Source: Zanthoxylum bungeanum (lineage: Eukaryota; Streptophyta; Magnoliopsida; Sapindales; Rutaceae). Taken from it: 64,000 bases of DNA. Shown in pieces: positions 1-11,227 of this stretch. The stretch spans positions 92,733 to 156,732 of the forward strand of contig SKCR01023428.1 in the NCBI GenBank assembly GCA_019454045.1. Direction: 5' to 3'. How positions within the stretch are numbered: position 1 is the stretch's first letter; each line of letters starts with the position of its first letter. The translations under genes were made by a program, and so were the position numbers. The notes beneath the pieces were generated by a model. It saw nothing but the letters and a program-made list of their open reading frames with translations. It made no database searches and was not told the origin of the DNA.

Positions 1-836
1 CGGAATCACAAGAAATGACTGTTAGCAATGTCTCAAGCATCCTATATCGACAAGATTCTTGTGCGATTTGGTATGCAGAATTCCAAGAAAGGTAATTTAC
101 CATTCAGGCATGGAATTTATTTGTCTAAGGAACAGTCTCCTAAGACACCTCAAGGAGTTGAGGAGATGAGACATATACCATATGCTTCAGTAGTTAGAAG
201 TCTTATGTATGTTATATTATGCACAAGATCGGACATCTGTTTTACAATGGGAGTAGTCAGTAGGTTTGAATCCAACCCAGGATTAGATCATTAGGTGGCG
301 ATGAAATATATTCTCAAGTATCTTAGGATAATGAGGAATTATATGCTTGTATATACTAGCCAAGATATGATTCTAAGAGGATATATTGACTTTGATTTTC
401 AGACGGATATGGATTCTAGGAAATCAACATCTGGATCAATGTTTACCCTAGATAGTAGGGCTATAGTATGGAGGAGCATAAAGCAATCTTGTATTGCTGA
501 CTCCACTATGGAGGCTGAATATGTAGCGGCTTGTGAAGCAGCTAAAGAAGCAGTCTGGCTCTGTAAGTTCTTGGCAGATCTGGAAGTTGTTCCAGATATG
601 GATAAACCGCTCGTACTTTATTGTGATAATAATGGTGCAGTGGCGAATTCCAAAGAACCAAGAAGACACAAAAGAGGTAAGCATATTGAGAGAAAATATC
701 ACCTCATCGGGAAGATAATATAGAGACGAGATGTCACTGTCACGCAGATTCCCTTATCGACTAAAGTTTTTGAAGGTCACCTAAAGGGTTTAGGAATACA
801 TGACATGTCTCATTTGCTCTAGTTCAAGTGGGAGAT
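1..836 (+). pseudogene. Ty1/copia pol remnant: end of reverse transcriptase and RNase H
   Basis: The reading frame gives the RT-RNase H end of a copia polyprotein: the connector YIDKILVRFGMQ, then DFQTDMDSRKSTSGS, then the RNase H signature ADSTMEAEYVAACEAAKEA, then YCDNNGAVANSKEP and GKHIERKYHLI near 600-710. A TAG at 292-294 interrupts the frame where the family has a Trp codon. After position 720 part of the C-terminal domain is missing, because the sequence jumps from RRDVTVTQI to KVFEGHLKGLGIHDM. The left end is cut by the window, so gag, protease and integrase are not visible. The fragment runs directly into a polypurine tract and an LTR, so it is the 3' end of an inserted element and not a host gene. 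It is decayed and not expected to make protein. Confidence 0.9.
826..835 (+). other. Polypurine tract of the first copia element
   Basis: AAGTGGGAGA lies two bases before the LTR start TGTTGGGATA. This is the plus-strand priming site of reverse transcription, and the same AAGTGGGAGA occurs before the LTR at 41656 and, reversed, after the LTR ends at 31576 and 57356. Confidence 0.85.
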
Positions 837-2595
837 TGTTGGGATATATGCCCTAGAGCTTTATGTATTGTAAAACGGAATTGATTATTATAATAATAAT
901 AAATGCATTATTCATTTATCAGAGTTGTTTGATTTAAATCGCATATTGTCCAATTGTATTGTTTACCTTGATTACTCTTGTACCTTCAGACTTAGGGTAT
1001 GTTTGATGCACGAGAGGATTTAAGTCTGGAGTTAGTAATTTAAATAGTCCATATAGAGCAAACAAATAGGGTGTTTTGTTTGTGGCATATCTATAGCTGC
1101 GGTCCATTCTATACTTGTATGACGACCTTGATCCATAATCGTACATGTAGTGACATGGGAATTGAGGCACCTTGTATGATGAGATCATATAGGACTGGAC
1201 TTAAATAAATACGAATTTCTTTCAATATCTGTTAACCGAAGAAATTCATTTTATCTACTAGATGGTCATATATGGATTCAATCTTAATCCCGAGTGTATT
1301 ACGAACTCTTGCATGTCAGGCTATGTCCTTTGATTTACTAAGGTATGGTTGGTGTAGCGTTCCCGGCCAATAACTACGTATTTTAGGGATATGGTTTGGT
1401 GTGTAGCTGAGAACATTTTACATATATATGAAATTCACTCATTATTTTGAGAAGCAGAAGAATATTTCTTTTATGAATTGATTTGGGACTTGAACAATTT
1501 GAGCGCTAAACTTTTCTATTACGAATAGAAAGTTTTAATATTCATAATTGTTATGAAATTAATTATTCATTATACAATCAATGATGCTTAAGAGATAAAA
1601 TATTTAAAGGGGTATAACAGACTTATGATCTGGCTCTATATATGAAATATTCGTGAAGGGCTATATCCATATGTAGTGACTATATCGATGGACACCGAAG
1701 TGTTCGGCTTATATTTTCCATCTACGGTAACATGAGTTCAACTTCGAGTTTTTAGTGGAATAACAAGGAGTTAATAATTCGTAATATTTGATTAAAATAG
1801 TTTTAGATAATATTTCGGAATTATTGGAGCTCGGAACCGTAGGTCCATTTGGTCCTCGTGCTAGCTCGGATAACTGTAGCAAACCTAATATAATTAGATT
1901 GTCTAATAATATGCTCACATTATATTTATATGTTATTAATATGATTAATAATAATTTTTGTCACAAATGAAAATAATATTAAATTAGTTTAATAATATGT
2001 TTTCTAATATTTTTGATTATGAGATATTCAAATAATAATTATAAGATAATTATTACATCATTAATAATTATGAGATAATTATTACATCATCATTGATAAT
2101 GCATAATTATGAGATAATTATGACATCATTATTTGATAATGGTAAATGCATTATCAAGACAAGCCTTAATGGTTTGCCAAATCATCCACCAAGTTTTTGT
2201 TAATTAATTTTGACCAAATTACCTAACTTGTTCCATTATCAAATGGATTTGGTTGACACTCCACTCAAGTGTTTTTGTCATTTAAAAAGTGAGTGGATGT
2301 TGGTGGTTGAAGTTGGAAATAATAAATTCTCTACACTCTCCACTCTATAAATAGAGTGAATTTTGCAAAAACCATTGACAAAAAAAACCATTGATCTTTG
2401 TGAGTGAAACCTACACTTCGGTTTATTGGTTTCGAGATATAGCTCGGAAGATTGGGTGGTTGATTCTACGGTAGAATCTCAAAGGAAATTCATCAAGTGT
2501 TTGGTGGAGTTCGACTTCAACAAATGAGAAGGCAACGAAAATTTTAATGGTCCATACCAGAGCCGGTGACACCATATCCGCAACTTCCACTGCGC
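837..2595 (+). repeat. Copia LTR (3' LTR of the first element)
   Basis: It starts TGTTGGGATATATGCC immediately after the polypurine tract. The same start and similar downstream sequence recur at 27309 (+) and, reversed, ending at 31576. A promoter-like TATA box (CTATAAATAG, about 2344-2353) lies about three quarters of the way along, as expected for a long U3. The right edge is estimated from the change in composition near 2595, since no target duplication can be checked with the element's left end outside the window. Confidence 0.75.
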
Positions 2596-2599
2596 TAAG

Positions 2600-4455
2600 G
2601 AAAAGAATGAGCTCAATGTTTATGTGGATATATGGATGTATGAAGGTTTAAGAATCGGTAACGATATGTATACGTGTATGTAAATGTATGAGTATGTAAG
2701 AGTATATGTATAAGCATGTATATGTATATGAACATGTATTCGTATATGCATATGATGTTAAGATATGTATAGGTTGGGCATAGAGAATCGATAACTGGAA
2801 CAAATCATGATTTCTAAATTGGTATAAGCTAAGATCTTTGAATAGGTAAAGTACGTGTGCGAATGAATGTGTTTATGAATGAATGTTTCTGATAAGAATT
2901 CAAGAAACAAAATGTATTTGATTGATAAGTAAAAGACATGAAGATTGTTAAAGGTTATGGTATCAGAATTCGAAGTAATAGGTATGTTCATATGCTTGAT
3001 GTATATACATACGTATACCGGATGATAAACAATGTTTGACTTATATATGCTTGTGTATGTGAGATCGTGTCACGTGATATGTGTGCATGTGTGTATGTTA
3101 ATTGGTTGATAATCTCGTGTTGTAGTCGTCAAGCTGGTTAGGAATCCGTTCAAATGGTATTCATCTCATACCTATTCTAAAATAGGTAATGAGTCTCGTA
3201 CGAGTATTGTATGTATAAGCCAGCCATATATGTGTGTTGTTTGATTATGTACTTTGTGATGTATTGGTTGTTATGTGTGCTTCGTGGTTGGTTGTATGAT
3301 GACTGTACTTATGTCTGAATGTATGTATGTGTATGATATAACTCGTAACATATATGTATAATGTATGCTTACGTGAAATGAATGATGATTTGAAAACTGA
3401 TGTGAATATCAGATGTTTTAAAGCGTGTTTACTAAGTTGTATTGGTATGTATGTATGTGTAAGAATTCTAAAAATTGTATTTGTATGAATATAAGAGAAA
3501 TGTGTTACGGTATGTGTAAATATATATGAATCCTAAATGTCAAACTATCGTAAGGTTATCATGATTAAAGAAAGTAAAACAAAGTTTGTTTTGGTATTGA
3601 AGTATAGTTTGTAATCGAATAGAATGAAGCTTATTTGATTTACCGAATTGATGATATTTCAAAGATATTTACTTGTGATAAGTATTAATATGTGACTTTA
3701 TGTTTTAACATTGAAATGGTTTAAATGTATGTGAAGTACTTTGTGATTTCGAATCCATGTTTCGTGTGCTTTGAATGTCTGGTCATGATATTGACAACAT
3801 GTAAATTTGTTAATATGAAAATTTGATATGGGTAAACTATAGAGGATAATAGAAAACTGATAATCCTAAAACTCGTAGTAAATTGTTAATTCTGAAAGAC
3901 TTCTGTTGTGGTTGACTTGTATGTTCTATTTGTAGCGCTAGCATGGTTACTTACTGAGTTTTTATAACTCACACCAAACCAGTTTGTTAGTTTTGCAGGT
4001 TGGCTACCAGATGAGTCAACCATTTCAGCTTTAGAAGTCATGCTCGAGACGTTGATCACCCAAGCGGTGGTCACCCTCGCAAGTGTCCTGGGATAAGCTT
4101 TAGAAGTGTAGGATTTGAGATTAGTATTTTATTTGTTGTCCAAAGCACATTGTTTGTAAATATTAAGTAAATGTTTTGATTTCTTATGATGTTGTGGGAA
4201 GAGCCATTGAGTGTTGATAGATGATATGGCCACAGAACCCTTAGGTGATGATTTTGATGTGTTGGTGTGGACCTGAGGTCTATTTTGATATATGATGTTT
4301 ATTTCAGGATTGTTTTGATGCTGGACTAAAATCCAGGTTGTCCAGTTTTAGAATACATCATGACGGATTTTTTTTTTTTTGTAAATTTAGAGGCTTATGG
4401 AGATGAGTCAATCATGTCTCCTGCCGGTAGCATCCTGCCTCTGGCGGGGTGTTGC
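2600..4455 (+). repeat. Ty3/gypsy-type long LTR, plus orientation
   Basis: This stretch has no gene. It begins with low-complexity TATG-rich sequence and ends, near 3950-4080, with a block (TTACTTACTGAGTTTTTATA, then GTTTTGCAGGTTGGC) that is usual near the end of long chromovirus (Tekay/Del-like) LTRs. It closes at GGCGGGGTGTTGCA. The same block occurs reversed at about 5110-5170, so the orientation is plus. The left boundary is uncertain. No PBS follows it, so it is a solo or broken LTR. Confidence 0.55.
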
Positions 4456-4742
4456 AGACCCATTTTCCATGTGCGACGCACAGATCCAACCCTAGGGATC
4501 CCACAACCACCCCAACAATATGATCACAAGCCTGTATGGTCTGAATGAGCGAAAACAATTTTTCTATTCCTGTGGCTATGGTCGAGCCGTGCGGAAAAGG
4601 CCACAGAGGATCTAGTTTGATTTTGTTGGTTTTAAAATTTTTCCCTTTTTCAAAAATTAAAACTAACATACATATATGTAAATAAGGAAGAGTATAACAT
4701 GTATACCTTCCAAAGATTTATCCGGACAACGAACAGTCTCTG
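4456..4742. other. Spacer between two opposing gypsy LTRs
   Basis: 287 bases without coding potential, PBS or polypurine tract. It separates the ends of two LTRs of the same family that point at each other. Confidence 0.5.
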
Positions 4743-7080
4743 TGTAACATCCCACCTAAGCCAGGATGCTACCGGCAGGAGACAGGCTAATCCTGCCTCC
4801 ATAAGCCTCTGACTCTGATGAAATTTCGGCATGACCTCTACCAAAAGTCATGCAACATAGACCAATTTCCAGCACCTCAATACAACCTATAGGGCCCAAC
4901 ACAATATAATACTAAAACAAACAACTCAAAACATAATACAAAAGGGCTCCGTGCCCGAAAACGCGTATAAACAAAAACTTTTACAACTTAAACTTATACA
5001 ATTCAATTCTCTATAACTAAACTCTTAAACAACTTGACTTGAATCCCCCTAGACTTGGTGACTAGCTGACCGCAGCTCTGCTATCCGGCTCCTCAAGCTC
5101 TGGTATCTGTAGTCGACCGATCAGGTCACCAACCTGCAAAACTCAAACACTGTTGTATAAGACTCACTAAGTAACTATGCTCATTCCTTGAGCGACAAAT
5201 GGCCAAAGCTTAATTCAGTTTCTGTATTAACCTGGTTACTTATAAGGCCATTTAAGTATTTACAAAGTCTGAATTACTTTTATGGTTCTTATTCATTAAA
5301 TAAATAGGCTACTAGTTTTTTCTATCTACTCGTGTATATTCATTAAAATCCTGACCACATATTAACATTTATCACATGAAGAGTAAATCTATATTTTCTT
5401 AATTACTAAGTTAAGAATTAACCATATTACTCTTATCCATTTTTTTCTACATACTACTTGCTATCAGTCTTTCTACTACTTATACATATACTTTAAGTCT
5501 TGTTTCTTGTTTATTTTCAACATCCATACACTTGTTCATTAAGTCAAGCTCTATCATGCTTTCGCAGCGCTACTCTGATGTCTTAATACCTACCTGTTTA
5601 CTCCTTTGCTAGATCTAATTCGCACATTTATTATAATTATTTTCCTTTAATCTTATTGAAATATCATCAAATCGGAATTTTAAACTATTTCTTCTATCAA
5701 ACATTTTATCACACAACCTTAAATCATGCATGCATGCATATATATATGTAGTCATTACCATGCATTATCAACCACAAGAAGTTACTCTTATACAACTCAT
5801 ACAGACATGACATGCAAATAGATGTAACAATGCTATCATGTGTCACTATCAACCATATGTATCTTAAATGATTTTCTAGAATATATGATCTTTATGTATA
5901 ACTATGAATTATGCTCTACTTTATCACACCGTGCTTTTATAAAATACGTTTTGACAATCTTTTCTGAAAAACTGTTTTTCTGAAAACTGCTTTTTGAAAC
6001 TCTTTATAAAACCTGTCTTTCTGAAATACTGTTTTCTAAAAACTGTTCATCAGAAATGAAAACTGCGGTCTCTATCTGAAATCTGTGTCTCTGAAAACTG
6101 AAATCTTTTCTGAATTCCGTGTCTCTGTCTGAAAAACTGGACGTATGAGGGCGTTACGTATCGCTGTCCCCCAAACGCCTATCTGGAGGCAGAAGTGCAA
6201 ATCCATGACTTTGGGGCGTTACGTATCGCCGTCCCCCAAAGCATGCCACTACTGTCTCATATCTGGTGGTCTTGGGGCGTTACGTATCGCCGTCCCCCAA
6301 GCCACAATCTGGAGCTGGGTTGCGGATCTATGCTACCACCCAAGCTCAAAAACCAGGATTTCGGGGATCTGTCAACCCTAGTCCTGCTCGAGGATCTGAG
6401 AGCGTCCCATCAGTCCTCCACATGTGCACATATCTGAATCCGTCAATTCCATAGTATCCGTCAATTCCAACTGAATCTCAAGTTACATACTGGAGTGAGT
6501 TTTTCCCTCATGCCCCGAAAAACATAAAACCATGTTTTGTTTCTTAAAACTGTAAAAAATATTTTCCAAAATACGATTTACTCAAAGCATCTAAAAACTT
6601 TTCTTAAAAACAATTTGAATCTTTAAAATCATTCTGAACTTTAACTTGTCCTCTAAAAATGATACCACATGCATATATATATGCATATATGTTTTAATGC
6701 TTTCACTATCCCTAATCATGCTTTAATGAATGCTTACCTCGTATTATCATATATGCTCATGCATTCATTTATTCATATCTATGATACATTGAGATTATTC
6801 ACATACATGCACACTCTATGTAAACACAAAACTTAACTTTATATAGTCATAAAACATTAAATTCTTTATTATTACATTAAATTAACTACCAAACAAATAA
6901 TGATTTTAATTCTATATTATCATTCTTTGACGCCCAAATCAAATATAACTACCATTATTCAACGTAACCTAATCCAGTTGACTAGTTCAATTTTTCTTCT
7001 TTTTTTTTTTTAAAAGAAACCCACAATTCGGATTGATAGAATACATAAGCACAAGAATCAGATTCAACAGACACTACAGA
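4743..7080 (-). repeat. Ty3/gypsy-type long LTR, minus orientation
   Basis: It begins TGTAACATCCCACC on the plus strand and contains, reversed, the same GCAGGTTGG block as the LTR ending at 4455. It is related to the solo LTR at 27791-30344, which has the same CTGAAAACTG-rich stretch and the same GGGGCGTTACGTATCG repeats. The right boundary is not resolved. No gene is present. Confidence 0.6.
6147..6305. repeat. Three copies of a GGGGCG...CCCCC inverted-repeat unit
   Basis: Three units spaced about 61-64 bp (near 6148, 6211 and 6272) each read GGGGCGTTACGTATCG followed by CYGTCCCCCAA. TTGGGG at one side pairs with CCCCAA at the other, so each could form a short hairpin. Diverged copies stand at about 28494, 28540 and 28671 in a related LTR. 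Confidence 0.8.
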
Positions 7081-7569
7081 ATGTAAGCAAGCACAATCTA
7101 CCAGAAAGATTTAAAATTTATCAACTTACCACACTACTACCTGAAATGCAGTCCAGAACACTCTAAGCCCAAATTGAAATACATATTTTATAGTTTTAGG
7201 TTTTTAGCAATAAGAATATTGGTCTATTGGGAATACCCGGGAATATCATTTTCTGTGCCCGAAATGAAAATATTAAACAGTTGGATCAAATAGACAACAG
7301 GTCTAAAGCTTTCCAAATCTCTTTCTACAAACACGAAACGGGCGCGTCTGTGGTACCCAAGCGTTGTCTACCGTTGAGCGAATCCAATGATAGATTTTTA
7401 AAAAAGTAAAAAAAATATAATTAATTAAAAAAAAATAACCCGTTTAACCGGTCACATGTAACTATCTCGTCAGTCGTTTACTTCACATAAAAATCTCCAG
7501 GTCAGTCCCCTCGTTCTCTCTCTCTCTCTCTCTCGCTCGCAGTCATTTTCCATTTCCAAATCGCCGGCG
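7081..7569 (+). promoter_or_regulatory. Promoter and 5' UTR of the sterol desaturase gene
   Basis: Single-copy-looking sequence upstream of the ATG at 7570. It has a CT microsatellite at about 7514-7534 (typical of plant 5' UTRs), the start context CCGGCGATGGGC, and AT-rich sequence (CACATAAAAATCTCC, about 7484) that could serve as a TATA region. The exact transcription start cannot be read. Confidence 0.5.
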
Positions 7570-7789
7570 ATGGGCGACGATCACTTGCAACTCTTCGTCG
7601 ACGAGACCACTTTCTACAACCGCATTGTTTTATCCAATTTGCTGCCCTCCAAATGGTGGGACTCACTTCCCCACGTTTTGCAGACGTGGCTCCGTAACTA
7701 TACCGCCGGAACTCTTCTCTACTTGGTTTCTGGGCTCTTGTGGTGCCTCTATATCTACTATTTGAAACACAACGTTTATGTCCCTAAAG
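7570..7789 (+). CDS. STE1: Sterol C5-desaturase exon 1
   Basis: Seventy-three codons plus one base. It starts at the first ATG, giving [20 protein letters not shown], the conserved N-terminus of the plant enzymes. A hydrophobic membrane segment lies at about residues 46-64 ([19 protein letters not shown]). It ends VYVPK plus the first base of the next codon, at a CTAAAG|GTAACT donor. Confidence 0.93.
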
Positions 7790-7981
7790 GTAACTCGCAT
7801 CAATGATGTTTTATTTCACTTGCGTTGATGATTTCAGATCGATTTTTGAGATGGGTTTGGATTTATTTGGCTGTTTTTTCAATCTGGGTTGTTTTGAAAT
7901 TGCATGTTTGATTTCAGATGAGTTTATTTAAAAATCTTTATTTTTTGGACAATTGGGTCGATTGATGAAGCATGTTATAAT

Positions 7982-8712
7982 TGTTGACGGCTGATTTTGT
8001 TCTCAGGGCAATATGAGAATATTACTCCCGAGACAATCATCCCTCAATAGTGAATTTGTTTGGTTATTGGGGACCAAAAGCAAACTTAGCAAAAGATAAA
8101 TAATACGTCAATCGACAAGGAGATTTAACGTGGTTCGGCGGATCTTGGTCCGACCTACGTCCACGGGCACAAAAAGGATGATACTTTTTATTATTCAAAT
8201 GCGCTTCTCAGACCGTTCTTTGTGTTTTACAAGTCAGAGCTTGGTGATTCTGATCCTGATCTTTGTTTTTTTTTACACTCACTCTACCCTCCTATTTATA
8301 ATGGTGAAGAAATCAGATTCCTATTTGTACAAGAATTCCCAGTTGGAGATGATTTCCTTTTCCTATCTGGATTCCTACTTTTAAAACTACATTCACTTCT
8401 TTTATCCTTTTAGGATACTGACTCATCAGTTCTCTTTATGAAAATAGGATAACTTATTATCTTATCTTGTATGGATAGAATGCCCTATCTTCCCGAACAT
8501 GTCTTGCCCTATGCTCGGTTTTCACGAGGTCGGTCTTCATGTGGTCGGTCATGATAGTCTTTCGTACTGGGGGTGCTGCTGTCGACCTGATAAGTGACCG
8601 GTCATCCTGATCTCAATTGATCGGTTACCGATTATGAAGTGCTCGGTCTCTTTCTGTTGTGGTCGGTCTTTTATTGTAAAGCGTTCGGGCCCTTGCTGCT
8701 GACTTCTTATTG
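7982..8712 (-). repeat. 3' LTR of the intron-1 element, inner end deleted
   Basis: Nearly identical to 9504-10329 up to about 8712, then diverges, so about 95 bases are missing. It carries, read on the minus strand, three ACCGAC motifs and the TATA box TTATAAATAGGAGG (reversed at about 8293). Confidence 0.85.
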
Positions 8713-8910
8713 GCATAGTTTAAAAACTCCATCTGAGGTGCGCCTCGAGGCGCCGCCTCGGCCGCCTCGCAGCTATGGCGCGTCAAGGCTGTCGCCTCAA
8801 ACCGAGTTTTCAATAGGACCGCCTCAAAGGCCTGAGGCGGCCCGCCTCATGACGCCTCGAGTCGAGGCGGCTTGAGGCGGTTTGAGGCGGATGCCTCAAC
8901 CCAAGAGCCG
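8713..8910. repeat. GC-rich GAGGC/GCCTC palindromic repeat
   Basis: About 200 bases dense in GCCTC and its complement GAGGC (for example GCGCCTCGAGGCGCCGCCTC), unlike the AT-rich neighbours. It sits exactly where the LTR homology ends. It could be a small inserted element or the product of a deletion repair. No coding role is likely. Confidence 0.6.
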
Positions 8911-9049
8911 TGAAGTCATTATTTTTAAAAGAAAAAGAAAAAGAAATATAAGGAAACTGAAAGCAAGGACAAAGAGTCTCAACTTGAGCTTCTTTATAGA
9001 CTAAAAAGGTACAGAAAATAAAATTTTCAATTTTATTTTCCTGGGTGCG

Positions 9050-9451
9050 GCGTTCCTCATGGTTTGAAATTTCTTCCACATCCTCGCTATATTCCCTGCC
9101 TTCTCTTCGGGAGTCGTGGAGGCTATCGTAGGAAGGATTAGGTGACTGTTCTCTTCGTCCTCTTTCCTCCTCTTCCCATGTGTCCTCTGTTTGTGAATAT
9201 TTTTCTACAAACACGGATTTTATCCCGTAGGGGCCCCTCCTTCTAGGTCCATCGTCTTCACTTGTGTCTATCACCTTTTTCCCCTCTGCTCTTTCACTTT
9301 TTCTTCGACTGGTTCCGATGTTTGGTCTCTCGTTGTTCGTTCCCTCCGTTCTCTCCAACCGATTCATCATGGATTTCATGCTTTCTTCCATATTTTTCAT
9401 CCAGTCTGTTGCCGGACTCCCTGAAGATTGATGATTTCCGCCTTCTGCCAT
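9050..9451 (-). pseudogene. gag-like fragment of the intron-1 element
   Basis: The minus-strand frame begins at an ATG (9451) just inside the primer site and reads MAEGGNHQSSGSPATDWMKN, then a charged, Glu/Arg-rich low-complexity protein (EEEERGRREQ). This is the look of the N-terminal gag leader of Tat-like gypsy elements, but no capsid core or zinc knuckle follows. About 130 residues; not a complete gag. Confidence 0.55.
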
Positions 9452-9503
9452 CGTCTTACTACGTGAACCGCTTTTTGTTGAGGTCCCCACAGACGGCGCC
9501 AAC

Positions 9504-10329
9504 TGTTGACGGCTGATTTTGGTCTCAGGGCAATATGGGAATATTACTCCCGAGACAATCCTCCCTCAATAGTGAATTTGTTTGGTTATGGGGGACCAAA
9601 AGCAAACTTAGCAAAAGACAAATAATACGTCAATCGACAAGGAGATTTAACGTGGTTCGGCGGATCTTGGTTCGACCTACGTCCACGGGCACAAAAAGGA
9701 TGATACTTTTTATTATTCAATGTGCTTCTCAGACCGTTCTTTGTGTTTTACAAGTCAGAGCTTGGTGATTCTGATTCTGATCTTTGTTTTTTTACACTCA
9801 CTCTACCCTCCTATTTATAATGGTGAAGAAATCAGATTCCTATTTGTACAAGAATTCCCAGTTGGAGATGGTTTCCTTTTCCTATCTGGATTCCTACTTT
9901 TAAAACTACATTCACTTCTTTTATCCTTTTAGGATACTGACTCATCAGTTCTCTTTATGAAAATAGAATAACTTATTATCTTATCTTGTATGGATAGAAT
10001 GCCTTATCTTCCCGAACATGTCTTGCCCTATGCTCGGTTTTCACGAGGTCGGTCTTCATGTGGTCGGTCATGATAGTCTTTCGTACTGGGGGTGCTGCTG
10101 TCGACCTGATAAGTGACTGGTCATCCTGATCTCAAGTGATCGGTTACCGATTATGAAGTGCTCGGTCTCTTCCTGTTGTGGTCGGTCTTTTATTGTAAAG
10201 CGTTCGGGCCCTTGCTGCTGACTTCTTATGGGTCGGGTCGGAATTAATGATATCATCCAAGAATGGAATTACCCTTTTTACCCCTGCCGTATTCCTTAAA
10301 TAACATAGTGCATGAAAACACCATCAACA
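9504..10329 (-). repeat. 5' LTR of the intron-1 element
   Basis: Complete LTR of 826 bp with TGTTGA...TCAACA ends. Reversed, it shows three ACCGAC motifs (about 10048-10180), which match the DRE/CRT core bound by DREB/CBF factors, upstream of a TATA box near 9815. Transcription would run toward the left, antisense to the desaturase gene. Confidence 0.88.
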
Positions 10330-10913
10330 ATAATAAATTTATTATTGGGATCTTTGTTCATTCTGCTTATTGGATGAGCATGAATTTGGTTTCTTTATAA
10401 GTCAACGGATACCATGCAGATTTTTTTGATTTGTTGACCTCTTCATTTTCAATCTATAAGTAATATTGTTTTATCTGGTGATTTTTATTTTCCAAATTGG
10501 ATGATTTATGGTGCTATTGTTATAGTTTTCCGGGTCTAAACCTTTTGGCATGCTAAAAATTTCTGTTCTTAAGATATTGAGGCAAAAGGTCGTAAATCAA
10601 TTTAAAATTTTCATAAAGTTTTTCAATATTAGAGTTTGGTTTTAGCTCGTGTGGACAAAGTTTGTCCTCATTTAGAACCTACAAAGTATATCTTTGTGTA
10701 CATTGATGTGACTTTCAGCAGTAGCTGATCTGTTGGAAGTTTTTGTTTTGTAGAATGGCCGTGATTTATATTTTAAGCCCAAGTAAATCATGCAATAATG
10801 ATGAAAGTGATGCATATGATTGTTGTTCGATGTAGTTATTTTGATAGATTATCATTTCTACAGGGGTCTAATATTGCATGTTTGTATCCTTTCCTTGGAA
10901 ATTGTCATTGCAG

Positions 10914-11227
10914 ATGCCATCCCAACTAGAAAAGCCATGCTGTTGCAAATATATGTTGCTATGAAGGCGATGCCATGGTACTGTTCCCTTCCAACAATTT
11001 CTGAGTACATGGTTGAAAATGGTTGGACGAAGTGTTATGCTAGACTGCTAGAGTAAGTGACATTGGTTGGATTGCCTACCTGGTCTATTTGGTTATATAT
11101 CTTGTGCTTGTGGAGTTCGGGATTTACTGGATGCACAGAGAATTGCATGACATAAAGTTTCTTTATAAGCATCTTCATGCAATCCATCACATCTACAACA
11201 AGCAGAATACACTTTCTCTATTTGCTG
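10914..11227 (+). CDS. STE1: Sterol C5-desaturase exon 2 (frameshifted)
   Basis: It follows the acceptor TTGCAG and continues [20 protein letters not shown]. The frame is open to WTKCYAR, then lost at the 8-bp duplication (11038-11053). It resumes in another frame from 11055 with SDIGW, a membrane segment ([14 protein letters not shown]), [12 protein letters not shown] and [13 protein letters not shown]. The donor is GCTG|GTATGT. Codons on both sides of the lesion look normal, so the lesion is young or is an allelic difference. Confidence 0.9.
11038..11053 (+). other. 8-bp duplication with hAT-type excision footprint in exon 2
   Basis: TGCTAGAC at 11038-11045 is followed directly by TGCTAGAG at 11046-11053. 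The two differ only in the last base of the first copy, which is the complement (C for G). hAT elements (Ac/Ds type) duplicate 8 bp on insertion and on excision often leave both copies with a complemented junction base. Removing one copy restores the reading [11 protein letters not shown], which fits the enzyme family. Confidence 0.8.

Larger units (their letters stand above)
7977..10334 (-). mobile_element. Non-autonomous LTR retrotransposon in intron 1 of the desaturase
   Basis: Two copies of an LTR that starts TGTTGACGG and ends CCATCAACA are flanked by the 5-bp target duplication ATAAT (7977-7981 and 10330-10334). The primer site, read on the minus strand, is TGGCGCCGTCTGTGGGGACC at 9482-9501. 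This fixes the orientation as minus, with the LTR at 9504-10329 as its 5' LTR. The interior is under 0.8 kb and holds only a gag-like piece, with no protease, RT or integrase, so movement would depend on enzymes supplied by another element. The primer type is that of Tat-like gypsy elements. The left LTR has lost its inner end at about 8712, where unrelated GC-rich sequence begins. Confidence 0.88.

Noticed and set aside
8639..8875. Plus-strand frame of 78 codons over the GAGGC repeat
   Set aside because: Composition comes from the palindromic repeat; no start context, no homology, and it crosses the LTR break.
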